Shown one piece after another: positions 1 through 8,248 of a DNA stretch of 64,000 nt. Each line of letters starts with the position of its first letter. The stretch's first letter is position 1. The stretch is taken from the NCBI GenBank assembly GCA_022825135.1, contig JAJDYN010000036.1, positions 1-64,000 of the forward strand, read 5' to 3'. Under the pieces are notes generated by a model, which made no database searches, had not been told where the DNA came from, and saw only the letters and a program-made list of their open reading frames with translations. This stretch comes from Gemmatimonadota bacterium. GTDB taxonomy: Bacteria; Gemmatimonadota; Gemmatimonadetes; Longimicrobiales; Gaopeijiaceae. The translations under genes were made by a program, and so were the position numbers.

Positions 1-158
1 CTTCCGAGCCGGGGTACACGTCCCCCACAGGTGCTCTGTGGCACTGGGTCACTCAGGTTACTCCCGGCCTGGTCGCCTGTCGCTGCTTGAACGTCTATGC
101 GATCTACTGCAAAGCGTTCAAGAATGGTACAGGGTCGCTCCGTGGCGCGGCCAAGGAA

Positions 159-305
159 CGCGGATCGGCATCGGCGCTCCGCCGACCGTGGCACAACCGC
201 AAGCGCGCCAGCGACTTGCGAAACCGGAGGCGTGTACATCGCAGGCGCGATTTCGTTGTACACGCACCCCCAAACCGCCATGTACACTCGCGGATCGGCA
301 TCGGC
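159..305. repeat. 17-bp direct repeat, two copies
   Basis: The 17-mer CGCGGATCGGCATCGGC occurs at 159-175 and again at 289-305, 130 bp apart. The second copy overlaps the left arm of the hairpin at 291-317. Nothing in 1-336 looks like a gene: the open frames there lack family similarity and ribosome sites. The repeats probably belong to the end of the mobile element that carries the recombinase at 897. Confidence 0.6.
233..286. repeat. three TGTACA sites at 24-bp spacing
   Basis: The palindrome TGTACA occurs at 233-238, 257-262 and 281-286, so each copy starts exactly 24 bp after the last. Flanking bases make them GTGTACAT, TTGTACAC and ATGTACAC. The regular spacing of slightly over two helical turns fits binding sites for a protein that sits repeatedly on one face of the DNA. 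The small helix-turn-helix protein at 337-648 or the recombinase at 897 are candidate binders; this is inference. Confidence 0.5.
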
Positions 306-317
306 CATGCCGATCCG
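291..317. terminator. perfect 11-bp hairpin after the HTH gene
   Basis: Arms CGGATCGGCAT (291-301) and ATGCCGATCCG (307-317) are exact reverse complements around a 5-nt loop. It lies 20 bp past the stop of the minus-strand HTH gene, so it may end that transcript, although no T-run follows on either strand. It could instead be a recombination or protein-binding site. Confidence 0.45.
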
Positions 318-336
318 GGTTTGAAGAACGGTACCG

Positions 337-648
337 CTACCGCCGCCTCGGCTTTTGCTTCCGAATGCCACGCGCATGCAGCGTATTGGAGACGGTCTGA
401 TCCGAAAGCGCAAACCGCTTCGCAACCTCCGACATGCTGCCGCTCTGCTCGTAGGCGGCACAGATCGCGTCACGCTGCAACTCGATCAACTCGGCCCTTG
501 TGGGAAAACCGCCCTCGCGCATCGCGATCCTTCCAACTTGGTAGGACGATACGCCGAGATCGCGAGCGATGTGCCCGAACGTCTCGCCGTCCCAGGCGCG
601 TGCGATAATCTCACTGCGCACCGTGTCGGGGATCGTGCGCGATTGCAT
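337..648 (-). CDS. small double helix-turn-helix DNA-binding protein
   Basis: This 103-residue protein has two helix-turn-helix-like segments. The first is at about residues 20-43, with IARDLGVSSYQVGRI typical of resolvase/transposase-type HTH. The second is at about 58-94, with VAKRFALSDQTVSNTL. It ends in a very basic tail (RGIRKQKPRRR). The start at 648 is chosen because GGGGAGG lies a few bases upstream; the open frame continues to 906 but without a ribosome site. It faces away from the recombinase at 897, with 248 bp between them. A regulator or directionality factor of the mobile element is the likeliest role. That role is inferred from position, and no specific family was recognised. 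Confidence 0.7.
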   Translation of the reverse strand: MQSRTIPDTVRSEIIARAWDGETFGHIARDLGVSSYQVGRIAMREGGFPTRAELIELQRDAICAAYEQSGSMSEVAKRFALSDQTVSNTLHARGIRKQKPRRR

Positions 649-896
649 GGGAACCTCCCCGTGTTTCGATGCCATTCGGGATTCCGCCACGATATTGGCG
701 CGCGTTCCGCGACCTGTAAAGCGCGCATTCCGGCCTGCTCGGCCCATTTCATGTCGGCCTCGCTCGCCGACGTCCGCGACCAAGCGCCCGCCAACAGCGA
801 TCCGGCCCGCGCAGGCAGCGACCGGCTGGCGGAGATGGCTTGTCTCCGCGAAGTTTCGTTCGCGCAGATCGTGCGGTCCATCACGCGAGGAATCGA

Positions 897-2060
897 ATGA
901 TGGCACGTACGAAACGAAGTCGGCGCAGCTACAGCGCCGGCGAACGGGGCCGGAACCGGGTCCGGGTGTTTCCCGATCCGAAAACCGGCATGCTCCAGAT
1001 AGAGTGGCGGAAGAACGGGCGCAGGCTGAGTCGGTCGCTGAAGCACCGCGACTGGGCTCGCGCGAAGCGGGAGGCCGACGAGGCCGCCGCGGGCTTCGCG
1101 GGACCAGAACTGAACGGCCAGAAGGAGGCCGAGCCCGAGCCGCTCACGCTGGAGCGGCTTTTTGACATCTACGGCGAAGAGGTGACGCCCTCCAAGGCCA
1201 AGAGGACGAGGAAGCACGACCGGGTCGCGATGCGGATGTTCCTCGATTTCCTCGGACCGCACCGAAGGCCTGAGACACTCTCCCAGCGCGACTGGGACCG
1301 GTTCATCCGGGAACGGCGAATGGGCAAGGTAGGCCCGAGCGGGAAGCCCGTGTCGAACCGGATGGTCGAATGCGACCTGAGGTTTCTGATCGCGGTCCTC
1401 AACTGGGCTGCCAGATCCCGGGACGAGCGGGGCCGCCTGCTTCTCGACAGGAACCCGTTGAAAGGCCTGAAGATGCCCACGGAGAAGAACCCGCTCCGGG
1501 TCGTGCTTTCCGACGAGGAGTACCGGGCGCTTCTGAAGGTGTCCCGCGAGGTGGACTGGCGGTTCCACGTCGCGCTCGTGCTCGCGCACGAAACGGGGCA
1601 CCGCATCGGCGCGATCCGCAAGCTGCGGTGGTCTGACATCGACATCGAGGGCAGAACCATCCGGTGGCGCGCGGAGCACGAGAAGACCGGGTACGAGCAC
1701 ACCACGCCGCTGACCGACGAGGCGATCGCCGTCCTCGACGAGGCGCGGGAGCGGAACCCCGCGAGAGGCAACGCTCCGGTGCTGACCTCAACGCAGGATC
1801 CCTCGGTGTTCGTCAGGCGCTGGGTGCTCGGTTACAGCTGGCAGCAGGCCGAAAGGCTCGCCGGTCTGGAACTCAAGCGCGGCAGAGGCTGGCACTCGCT
1901 GCGCCGCAAGTTCGCCTCCGACCTCATGGACCTTCCCCTCAAGGTCTTGTGCCAGCTTGGCGGCTGGAAGAACGCGAACACGGTCCTCCGCTGCTACCAG
2001 CAGGCCGACGAGGGACAACTCAGGAAGGCTTTGGAAAGCCGCCGGGGGGTTCAGGCCTGA
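897..2060 (+). CDS. tyrosine recombinase / phage-type integrase
   Basis: The 387-residue protein is a site-specific tyrosine recombinase that cuts and rejoins DNA at attachment sites. A basic N-terminal arm and a SAM-like core-binding domain (about 82-190) precede the catalytic domain. The catalytic set is visible: Arg236 in HRIGAI, Lys263, His333 and Arg336 in HSLRR, Trp357 in GGW, and the nucleophile Tyr367 in VLRCYQ. It is therefore probably active. GAGG lies 6 bp before the ATG at 897, and a second ATG follows at 900. The gene ends about 100 bp before a HmuY-like gene without a proper start, suggesting that the element's right attachment site lies between them. No other phage or plasmid genes are seen, so the rest of the element is presumably left of the window. 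Confidence 0.9.
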   Translation: MMARTKRSRRSYSAGERGRNRVRVFPDPKTGMLQIEWRKNGRRLSRSLKHRDWARAKREADEAAAGFAGPELNGQKEAEPEPLTLERLFDIYGEEVTPSKAKRTRKHDRVAMRMFLDFLGPHRRPETLSQRDWDRFIRERRMGKVGPSGKPVSNRMVECDLRFLIAVLNWAARSRDERGRLLLDRNPLKGLKMPTEKNPLRVVLSDEEYRALLKVSREVDWRFHVALVLAHETGHRIGAIRKLRWSDIDIEGRTIRWRAEHEKTGYEHTTPLTDEAIAVLDEARERNPARGNAPVLTSTQDPSVFVRRWVLGYSWQQAERLAGLELKRGRGWHSLRRKFASDLMDLPLKVLCQLGGWKNANTVLRCYQQADEGQLRKALESRRGVQA

Positions 2061-2166
2061 GAATCCCATTAGCGGGAGTCGAACAGCGGGAATCTGGCAT
2101 GGCAAACTTCTAAGCTCATCTGTTACAACGAGATACCAACCTGATGGCGCCCGCCTGAACAGCGGC
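2061..2166. other. probable element/chromosome junction
   Basis: This stretch holds no gene. It runs from the recombinase stop to the first usable GTG of the HmuY-like frame. The HmuY frame is open through the whole stretch but has no ATG, no ribosome site and no signal peptide. This is what an attachment-site crossover inside the 5' part of that gene would leave. Read on the minus strand, GTTCGACTCCCGC resembles a tRNA T-loop, but the flanks do not pair. Confidence 0.4.
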
Positions 2167-2970
2167 GTGTCGGGTCCGGGATCGGTGTCGGGCTACAATC
2201 TCGGCACCAACGCCGGCGCCTCCGGTGACCAGGTCGCGGCGCTGGCTCCCGAGGATGGGGAGACCGTGTTCCAGGCTGTGACGGAGGCCGACATACCGGC
2301 GTCCTCCGCCTTCATCGAGGATGGCCTGGCGCCGGATCCGGGCTCTACCTGGTTCCGCTTCGATCCGCAGGCGGGGACACTGGTGGCGGATCCGCGGGCG
2401 GCATGGAAGGTGCAGGAGAGTTCGGGAAGAGGTCACGCGCTCTTTCGCGTCGTGGAGTTGCGCATGGAGGGGCAGCGGCCCCTGGGGCTGAACATCGAAT
2501 ACCGGCGCCAGGAGCCGGGCGGCACCCTGGGGGAGGCAGGCATCGCGACCGCCGATCTCACGCGCGGTCCGGCGTACGTCGGTTTTGCGGGAGCCGGGCG
2601 GCCGCAGGCGGGAAGCTGCGACTGGGACATCGGGGTCTCGCCCGAGTTCGGCGTGCTGGTGAACGGGGATTGCGGGGCCGGCACCTTTCCCCTCGACGCC
2701 GCGCAGGACTTTACCACGCAGGCACGCGCGGACGACGCCCCCGAGTACGCGGATTTCCTGGCCGTGATCGCGGGCGCCTTTCCGGCCAGCGTCACCGACG
2801 CCGGCGGGATCTTCTGGTACGGCATCCAGAACGGCAACCGCCTCTGGCCGACCTACAACGTCTTCCTGGTGATGGTGGACCAGGACGTCTACAAGGTGCA
2901 GGTCCACGACTACTACAGCGCCACCGGAGCATCGGGCTTTCCGTCCGTGCGGTTCCAGCGCCTCCGGTGA
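2167..2970 (+). CDS. HmuY-family heme-binding protein, apparently missing its 5' end
   Basis: The last 200 residues match the HmuY fold family, outer-surface lipoproteins that pick up heme and pass it to a TonB-dependent receptor. Recognisable parts are DWDIGVSPEFGVLVNGD in the middle and RLWPTYNVFLVMVDQDVYK then VQVHDYY near the end, the usual C-terminal beta-strands. A lipoprotein signal sequence should precede this, but there is none. The frame runs back without a stop into the recombinase gene, with no ATG or ribosome site. The GTG at 2167 is only the first possible start. The gene was probably decapitated by the insertion to its left. Its stop overlaps the start of the receptor gene (GTGA), so the two were one operon. 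Heme as ligand is inferred from the family. Confidence 0.65.
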   Translation: MSGPGSVSGYNLGTNAGASGDQVAALAPEDGETVFQAVTEADIPASSAFIEDGLAPDPGSTWFRFDPQAGTLVADPRAAWKVQESSGRGHALFRVVELRMEGQRPLGLNIEYRRQEPGGTLGEAGIATADLTRGPAYVGFAGAGRPQAGSCDWDIGVSPEFGVLVNGDCGAGTFPLDAAQDFTTQARADDAPEYADFLAVIAGAFPASVTDAGGIFWYGIQNGNRLWPTYNVFLVMVDQDVYKVQVHDYYSATGASGFPSVRFQRLR

Positions 2971-5159
2971 ACCTCGCCGCCCGGACGGGGCTGATCGCCG
3001 CCCTCGGTGTTGCGGGCGCTCTGTCCCCGGTCGCCCTTCGTGCCTTCCCGCCGGCGCCGCAGGAGACGGCGGCTCCGGGGGAGGTGGTCGACCGGGCGTC
3101 GGGCGCCCCCATCGCCGGGGCAAGTCTGCGGTGGACGCCCCCAGGCGCCCTGCGCTCCCCCGCCGAGGAGGGCGAGGGCCGGGCGCCCGTGTCCAGCAAC
3201 TCGCGCGGCGCCTTCGGGTTGCCCGAATCCTGGGGCCCCGGGGGCACGATCGAGGTGGCGGCCCTCGGATACGTCGCCCGCATCCTGACCTGGCGGGAGG
3301 CCGCGGCGGCGGAATGGCGGCTTGAGCTTGCGCGCGACCCGCTCGCGCTGGACGAGGTAGTGGTAACGGCCAGCGTGCGCGCGCGGCGCCGCTCGGAGAT
3401 CGCGCTGCCGGTGGAGAGCATCGAGGCGGCGGAGATCATCGCGGCGGGAGCAGCCTCCGCGGACCGTCTGCTCGAGGAGCTGCCGGGCGTGCAGGTGACC
3501 GGGAACGCGCCCACCGGGTCGAACCTCCTGATCCGCGGCATCGGCGGCGCGCGCGTGCTCGTCCTGCTGGACGGGCAGCCGGTCACCGGAACCCTCATCG
3601 AGAACCGCGACCTGAGCCGCATGTCGCTCGCCGGCAGCGACCGGGTCGAGATCGTGAAGGGTCCCCTCTCCTCGCTGTACGGTTCCGACGCCCTGGGCGG
3701 GGTGGTCAACGTCATCACCCGGCTGCCCGCCTCGGGCTTCCGTCTGGACGCACGCGCGCTTTCGGGCGGCGCGGGCCGGCAGGAGGCGGAGGCGACGGCG
3801 AGCGGAGGCGGCCGGCTTCAGTACAGCATCACCGCGGGATGGCGCCAGGAGAACCAGGTGCCGGGACTCGTCAGCGGCGGCCAGGACGCCTTCGCGCGCA
3901 TTTGGGACGGGCGCTCCCGCCTCCGCTTCGCCGTAACCGACGACTGGGAGCTGCGGGCCGGGTTCACCTTCCTGCGCGAGCGCCAGCGATGGCCGGTCGG
4001 GGGCGGATTCTCGGGCTTCAATGACAACCGCGGCTTCTCGGGCTGGCTCGAGACCCGGCGCCGCGCGGGGTCCGGGGAATGGAGCGCCACCGTCTTCGCG
4101 CAGGACTACGAGCATCTCTACCGGAGCGCCCGCGGGGACGCACCGATCGCTGGAGATCGCTCCAACGCCCAGTGGGAGAGGCTGGCCAAGGCGACCGCGG
4201 GCTACTCCGGCACCCGGGGCGACCACGACTTCGACGTGGGCATCGAGGGGGCGGCGCGCTCCATCGAGTCGCCAGACAAGCTGGTCGAGGAGCGGGCGGC
4301 GGACGACCAGATCGCCTTCTTCGTGCAGGATGCCTGGCGGCTGGGCGCCACGGTGGTGAGCGGCGGGGCACGCCTGACCCGCAACAGCCGCTGGGGATCG
4401 AACCTGGCGCCTTCCCTCGGGCTGACGCGTTCCTTCGCCGAGAACCTCCGACTGCGCACCGCCGTCGCCCAGGGGTTCCGCGCGCCGTCGTTCAAGGAAC
4501 TCGGCTGGAGGTACGTGAACCTGGCCGCGGGGGTCACCGTCCAGGGGCATCCCGACCTGCAGCCCGAGCGCTCCTGGAGCGTGTCGGCCGGCGCGGAGTG
4601 GCGACCGGGGGAGCGCCTGCTCGTCGACGCCGAGGTCTATTCCAACCGCATCCGCAACCTCGTGGAGCTAGGGTTCATCGGCAACGCGCCCAGCGGCCTG
4701 CTCGTCTACTCGCCGCGCAACCTGGCGGACGCGGTCACCCAGGGCTTCGAGCTCACGCTGCACGCGCTGCTCGGGGACGGTGAGTTCTCCGTCGGCTACG
4801 CATACCTCGACGCGCACACCGGAGCGGGCGGGAGGCTGGACCGGCGCGCCAGACACTCCGCGCGCGCTCGCGCCACCTGGACCGTGGCAGAGCTCTCGGG
4901 ACTCCGCCTGGACGGGACCGTCCACTTCACCGGAAGCGCGCCCATGCTCCTGACCCAACCCGACGGAACCACGGTTCCCCTCGGGACCCAGGAACGATTC
5001 ACCGCGGTCGACCTGCAGGCGGCGCTGCCCGTCTCAGGCAACCTCGAGCTGCTCGCCGGCGTCGACAACCTTCTCGACGCCCGTCCCGCGGGATGGCCGG
5101 GCATCATCGAACGCCGGTTCCGGATGAGCATCCGCCTCCGGGAGCTGTTCGCGGGATAG
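2967..5159 (+). CDS. TonB-dependent outer-membrane receptor (HmuR-like)
   Basis: The 730-residue protein has a signal sequence (about 1-22), a carboxypeptidase-regulatory-like domain (about 28-120, VDRASGAPIAGASLRW), a plug domain starting near ALDEVVVTASV and a 22-strand barrel. The plug shows the usual LLIRGIGGARVLVLLDGQ and VEIVKGPLSSLYGSDALGG. The barrel ends in IRLRELF. It imports a bound ligand using energy from TonB. The GTG start at 2967 overlaps the HmuY-like stop by 4 bp, so it depends on translation of that gene. Heme or another iron-porphyrin is the best guess because of that neighbour. If the 5' end of the partner gene is lost, this receptor may have lost its promoter too. Confidence 0.85.
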   Translation: MNLAARTGLIAALGVAGALSPVALRAFPPAPQETAAPGEVVDRASGAPIAGASLRWTPPGALRSPAEEGEGRAPVSSNSRGAFGLPESWGPGGTIEVAALGYVARILTWREAAAAEWRLELARDPLALDEVVVTASVRARRRSEIALPVESIEAAEIIAAGAASADRLLEELPGVQVTGNAPTGSNLLIRGIGGARVLVLLDGQPVTGTLIENRDLSRMSLAGSDRVEIVKGPLSSLYGSDALGGVVNVITRLPASGFRLDARALSGGAGRQEAEATASGGGRLQYSITAGWRQENQVPGLVSGGQDAFARIWDGRSRLRFAVTDDWELRAGFTFLRERQRWPVGGGFSGFNDNRGFSGWLETRRRAGSGEWSATVFAQDYEHLYRSARGDAPIAGDRSNAQWERLAKATAGYSGTRGDHDFDVGIEGAARSIESPDKLVEERAADDQIAFFVQDAWRLGATVVSGGARLTRNSRWGSNLAPSLGLTRSFAENLRLRTAVAQGFRAPSFKELGWRYVNLAAGVTVQGHPDLQPERSWSVSAGAEWRPGERLLVDAEVYSNRIRNLVELGFIGNAPSGLLVYSPRNLADAVTQGFELTLHALLGDGEFSVGYAYLDAHTGAGGRLDRRARHSARARATWTVAELSGLRLDGTVHFTGSAPMLLTQPDGTTVPLGTQERFTAVDLQAALPVSGNLELLAGVDNLLDARPAGWPGIIERRFRMSIRLRELFAG

Positions 5160-5243
5160 GCGCCCGCCGCCGCGCGATCACCGGCGTGCCCGCCCCTCCC
5201 GGGCCAGCCCGGCCGGCTTCGCGCTACGCATCGCGAGCATACT

Positions 5244-5272
5244 TTCCGACTCGGGCGGCCATCCCTTATGTT
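5244..5272 (+). promoter_or_regulatory. possible promoter of the M20 hydrolase
   Basis: TTCCGA (5244-5249) and TATGTT (5267-5272) are separated by 17 bp and lie 43 bp before the ATG at 5315. The match to the sigma-70 consensus is weak, and this is the only candidate in the 155-bp gap. Confidence 0.3.
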
Positions 5273-5314
5273 GCGGGGTCTTTCGTCTTCCGGTCTCCTT
5301 CTCGCGGTGGGTCA

Positions 5315-6937
5315 ATGGTCAAACGAACGATCACAACGACGCTGGTCGCCCTGGTAATCACCCCCACCGTCCTGTCGGCGCAGGGCCTCTCGGACGATGA
5401 ACTCGAGCCTCTCGTGGCGCGTGTGGAAGAGGGCGTACTCGAACGCGCCAAGCTGGCCCAGGTCATGGTCGACAAGATCTTCTCCTTCTCCGAGCTGGGG
5501 CAGCAGGAGATCGAGACCTCGGCCTACGTTACGGGGATCCTCGAGGAGAACGGCTTCACCATCGAGCGCGCACCCTCGGGCATCCCGACCGCCTGGTTCG
5601 CGCGCTGGGGGAGCGGCAGGCCGGTCATCTCCTTCGGGTCCGACATCGACGGCATCCCGAAGGCCAACCAGAAGCCCGGCGTAGCCTATCACGACCCGCT
5701 GATTCCCGGCGCTCCCGGCCACGGCGAGGGCCACAACTCGGGACAGGCCGTGAACGTGGTGGCGGCGCTCGCGCTCAAGGACGTCATGGAGGCCGAGGGC
5801 ATAGAGGGCACGCTCGTGCTCTGGCCCGGCGTTGCCGAGGAGCAGCTGGGCTCCAAGGCCTGGTACGTGCGCGACGGCTATCTCCAGGACATCGACATCA
5901 CCCTCTTCACGCACGTGAGCAGCAACCTGTCGGTGAGCTGGGGCCAGGGGAGCGGCACCGGGCTGGTCTCCGTGGAGTTCACCTTCGCGGGCGAAGCCGC
6001 GCACGGCGCAGGCGCGCCCTGGCGGGGCCGCAGCGCGCTCGACGCGGTCGAGCTGATGAACGTCGCCTGGAACTTCCGGCGCGAGCACCTGCGGCCCGAC
6101 CAGCGCTCCCACTACGTGATCAGCGACGGCGGCGACCAGCCGAACGTCGTGCCGCCGAGCGCCTCGGTATGGTATTTCATCCGCGAGATGGACTACGAGG
6201 ACATCAAGCGCAACTTCGACACCGCCATCCGCATCGCCGAGGGCGCGGCGCTGATGACCGACACCGAGATGTCCTACCGCATCATCGGAGCCGCCTGGCC
6301 GCGGCACTTCAACCGGGTCGTCGCGGAGACCATGTACGAACACATCGAGGATGTCGGGCTTCCGGAGTGGACCGACGACGACCACGATTTCGCGAGCGCG
6401 GTGCAGGAGTCGGTGGGAAGCGTCCCGTCGGGGATGCCGATCACCCTGTCGCCCCTGGGTGAGCCGGGGCCGCGCCGGAGCGGCGGATCCGACGATATCG
6501 GCGATATCTCGTGGAACGTGCCCACGGTGACCCTGCGCTTCCCGTCCAACGTGCCGGGGCTTCCGGGTCACCACTGGTCGAGCGCCATGGCGATGGCCAC
6601 CCCGATCGCGCACAAGGGCGCGGTCGCCGGTGCGCGCGTGATGGCCCGCACGGCGCTCCAGCTCTTCGCCCAGCCGGAGCTGGTCGACGAGGCGTGGACC
6701 TACTTCCGGGAGGAACAGACGGCGGCCGTGGAGTATATTCCCTTCATCGGCCCCGACGACCCGCCGCCCATCGATCTCAACAAGGAGATCATGGACGCGT
6801 ACCGCCCGCTGCTTGAGCAGTTCTACTACGACGAGACCCGCTTCGAGACGTATCTGGAGCAGTTGGGGATCACGTATCCCACGCTCTCGCGGCCGGTTTC
6901 CGACGAAGACCGCCAGGACACCCCGGGATCGAATTGA
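5315..6937 (+). CDS. secreted M20-family amidohydrolase (AbgB-like)
   Basis: This 540-residue protein starts with a signal peptide cut near LSAQG. It resembles the p-aminobenzoyl-glutamate hydrolase subunit B / amidohydrolase branch of the M20 metallopeptidases, which hydrolyse amide bonds of N-acyl or dipeptide substrates with two zinc ions. Visible marks are SFGSDIDGIP, the histidine-rich PGHGEGHNSG, the EEQLGSK glutamate pair and the inserted dimerisation domain around GEAAHGAGAPWRGRSALDAV. GGTGGG sits about 4 bp before the ATG. It follows the TonB receptor by 155 bp and may share its role in scavenging, but nothing shows that directly. The substrate cannot be told from sequence. Confidence 0.85.
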   Translation: MVKRTITTTLVALVITPTVLSAQGLSDDELEPLVARVEEGVLERAKLAQVMVDKIFSFSELGQQEIETSAYVTGILEENGFTIERAPSGIPTAWFARWGSGRPVISFGSDIDGIPKANQKPGVAYHDPLIPGAPGHGEGHNSGQAVNVVAALALKDVMEAEGIEGTLVLWPGVAEEQLGSKAWYVRDGYLQDIDITLFTHVSSNLSVSWGQGSGTGLVSVEFTFAGEAAHGAGAPWRGRSALDAVELMNVAWNFRREHLRPDQRSHYVISDGGDQPNVVPPSASVWYFIREMDYEDIKRNFDTAIRIAEGAALMTDTEMSYRIIGAAWPRHFNRVVAETMYEHIEDVGLPEWTDDDHDFASAVQESVGSVPSGMPITLSPLGEPGPRRSGGSDDIGDISWNVPTVTLRFPSNVPGLPGHHWSSAMAMATPIAHKGAVAGARVMARTALQLFAQPELVDEAWTYFREEQTAAVEYIPFIGPDDPPPIDLNKEIMDAYRPLLEQFYYDETRFETYLEQLGITYPTLSRPVSDEDRQDTPGSN

Positions 6938-6963
6938 GGACCTTCACAACCGGAGCTTTCGCG

Positions 6964-7467
6964 ATGATCAAGGCCAACCGCAGACTCCTTTCCGCAGCCG
7001 CCGCCATGCTGCTGATGGTGCCCCTTACCGGCGCGGGCGGCCTCCCGGAGGCCGTCACGGAGCCCCCGGTCGACCCACCGCCGGTCGCATCCGCCGACGA
7101 TCCCACCGAGGTGGGCTGGCGGCTCCTTGCCAGTCTCAACTACCGCACCGGCGAGGCGGGCGAGGAGCTGGAGGCTCTCGCGGGCAAGCTCGTCAAGATC
7201 CCCGGGTTTACGGTGCCGCTCGAGGACTGGGCGTCCTCGGCGACGGAATTCCTCCTCGTGCCCTACGTCGGCGCCTGCATCCACACGCCTCCGCCCCCGC
7301 CCAACCAGCTCGTCTACATCCAGATGGATGCGGGCAAGCGGGCGACGATGGACGGGTGGAATCCGGTTTGGGTCGAGGGCGTGCTCGAAATCGAAATGAC
7401 CCAGAGCGTGTACGGCTACGTCGGCTTCACCATCACCGGCCAGCGGGTGTATCCGTACGGGTCCTGA
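6964..7467 (+). CDS. DUF3299-family secreted protein
   Basis: The 167-residue product has a signal peptide (about 1-25) and a C-terminal DUF3299 domain. The domain has PYVGACIHTPPPPPNQLVYI, with a single Cys and His like a metal-binding patch, and an upstream KIPGFTVPLE stretch. Members of this family sit beside a LolD-like ATPase and an FtsX-like permease in other Gram-negative bacteria, including the zinc-linked zrg genes of Vibrio; the same pair follows here. GGAG lies 8 bp before the ATG at 6964, and a TTG at 6934 is also in frame. Unusually, a strong intrinsic terminator separates it from the ABC genes. Metal delivery or sensing is an inference. Confidence 0.75.
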   Translation: MIKANRRLLSAAAAMLLMVPLTGAGGLPEAVTEPPVDPPPVASADDPTEVGWRLLASLNYRTGEAGEELEALAGKLVKIPGFTVPLEDWASSATEFLLVPYVGACIHTPPPPPNQLVYIQMDAGKRATMDGWNPVWVEGVLEIEMTQSVYGYVGFTITGQRVYPYGS

Positions 7468-7497
7468 TCCGCGATACAGTCCGCCTGCATGCACGAG

Positions 7498-7531
7498 AAC
7501 GCGCCTTCGCCGAGTCGAGGGCGCGTTTTTT
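7498..7531 (+). terminator. intrinsic terminator after the DUF3299 gene
   Basis: AACGCGCC (7498-7505) pairs perfectly with GGCGCGTT (7520-7527), and a run of six T ends at 7531. It lies 30 bp past the DUF3299 stop and 34 bp before the ABC ATPase start. It either ends the upstream transcript or acts as a partial stop inside the operon, lowering ABC expression relative to the secreted protein. Confidence 0.85.
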
Positions 7532-7564
7532 CGTGAACGACGCTTCGCCGGGAGACGTCACCAG

Positions 7565-8248
7565 ATGAGCCTCGCAATCGAGATCCGACGCCTGCGGTTC
7601 CGATACGGCCGCGGTCCCTGGGTGCTGGATATTCCCGAACTGACCATCGAGCGTGGCGAGCGCGCGTTCCTGTTCGGCCCGAGCGGGAGCGGCAAGACGA
7701 CGCTGCTCGGGGTGCTGGCGGGCGTCCTGGAGGCGGAGGAGGGCGAGGTCAGGGTGCTGGGCGAGAATCTCGCCTCTCTCTCCAGCGCCCGGCGGGACGC
7801 CTTCCGGGCGGAGCATATCGGCTACGTCTTCCAGATGTTCAACCTCATTCCCTACCTGTCGGTACTCGACAACATCACCCTGCCGGCGCGCATGGACACG
7901 GGGCGTCGGGCCCGGCTGGACGGCGCGGGCATCAGGAAGACCGCCGCGCTGCTGGCCGATCATCTCCAGATCGGCGACCTGCTGAAGAAGCCGGTGACGG
8001 AACTCTCGGTGGGCCAGCAGCAGCGGGTGGCCGCCTGCCGCGCCCTGATCGGCGCCCCCGAGCTCATCGTCGCCGATGAGCCCACCTCTTCCCTGGACTT
8101 CGACCGCCGTGAGGCCTTCCTCGAGCTGCTTTTCCGCGAGTGCGAGCGTGCCGGCGCAACGCTGGTGTTCGTGAGCCACGACCGCACCCTGGAGGGCATG
8201 TTCTCGCGCACCATCTCGCTTCCCGACGTCAACAAGGCGGTGCTCTGA
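7565..8248 (+). CDS. ABC transporter ATP-binding protein, LolD/MacB type
   Basis: The 227-residue ATPase has Walker A GPSGSGKTT (38-46), a Q-loop in YVFQMFNLIP, the signature LSVGQQQRV, Walker B LIVADEPTSSLD and the switch histidine in FVSHD. The LSVGQQQR signature and short length place it with the LolD/MacB group, which drive FtsX-like permeases that work on periplasmic or membrane-bound cargo rather than true importers. GGGAG lies about 11 bp before the ATG. Its stop overlaps the permease start (TGATG), so the two are translationally coupled. Cargo is unknown; the DUF3299 protein before it suggests a metal-related task. Confidence 0.9.
   Translation: MSLAIEIRRLRFRYGRGPWVLDIPELTIERGERAFLFGPSGSGKTTLLGVLAGVLEAEEGEVRVLGENLASLSSARRDAFRAEHIGYVFQMFNLIPYLSVLDNITLPARMDTGRRARLDGAGIRKTAALLADHLQIGDLLKKPVTELSVGQQQRVAACRALIGAPELIVADEPTSSLDFDRREAFLELLFRECERAGATLVFVSHDRTLEGMFSRTISLPDVNKAVL

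Noticed and set aside
486-1700. Long minus-strand open frame across the recombinase
   Set aside because: It mirrors a well-supported gene, has no ribosome site and shows no protein family; GC-rich DNA yields such frames by chance.
2065-2095. T-loop-like GTTCGACTCCCGC on the minus strand, hinting at a tRNA end as attachment site
   Set aside because: The bases at the T-stem positions do not pair and no acceptor or anticodon part is present, so no tRNA or fragment can be claimed.
2913-4550. Minus-strand frame of 545 codons inside the TonB receptor
   Set aside because: Antisense shadow with no start signal and composition typical of noise.
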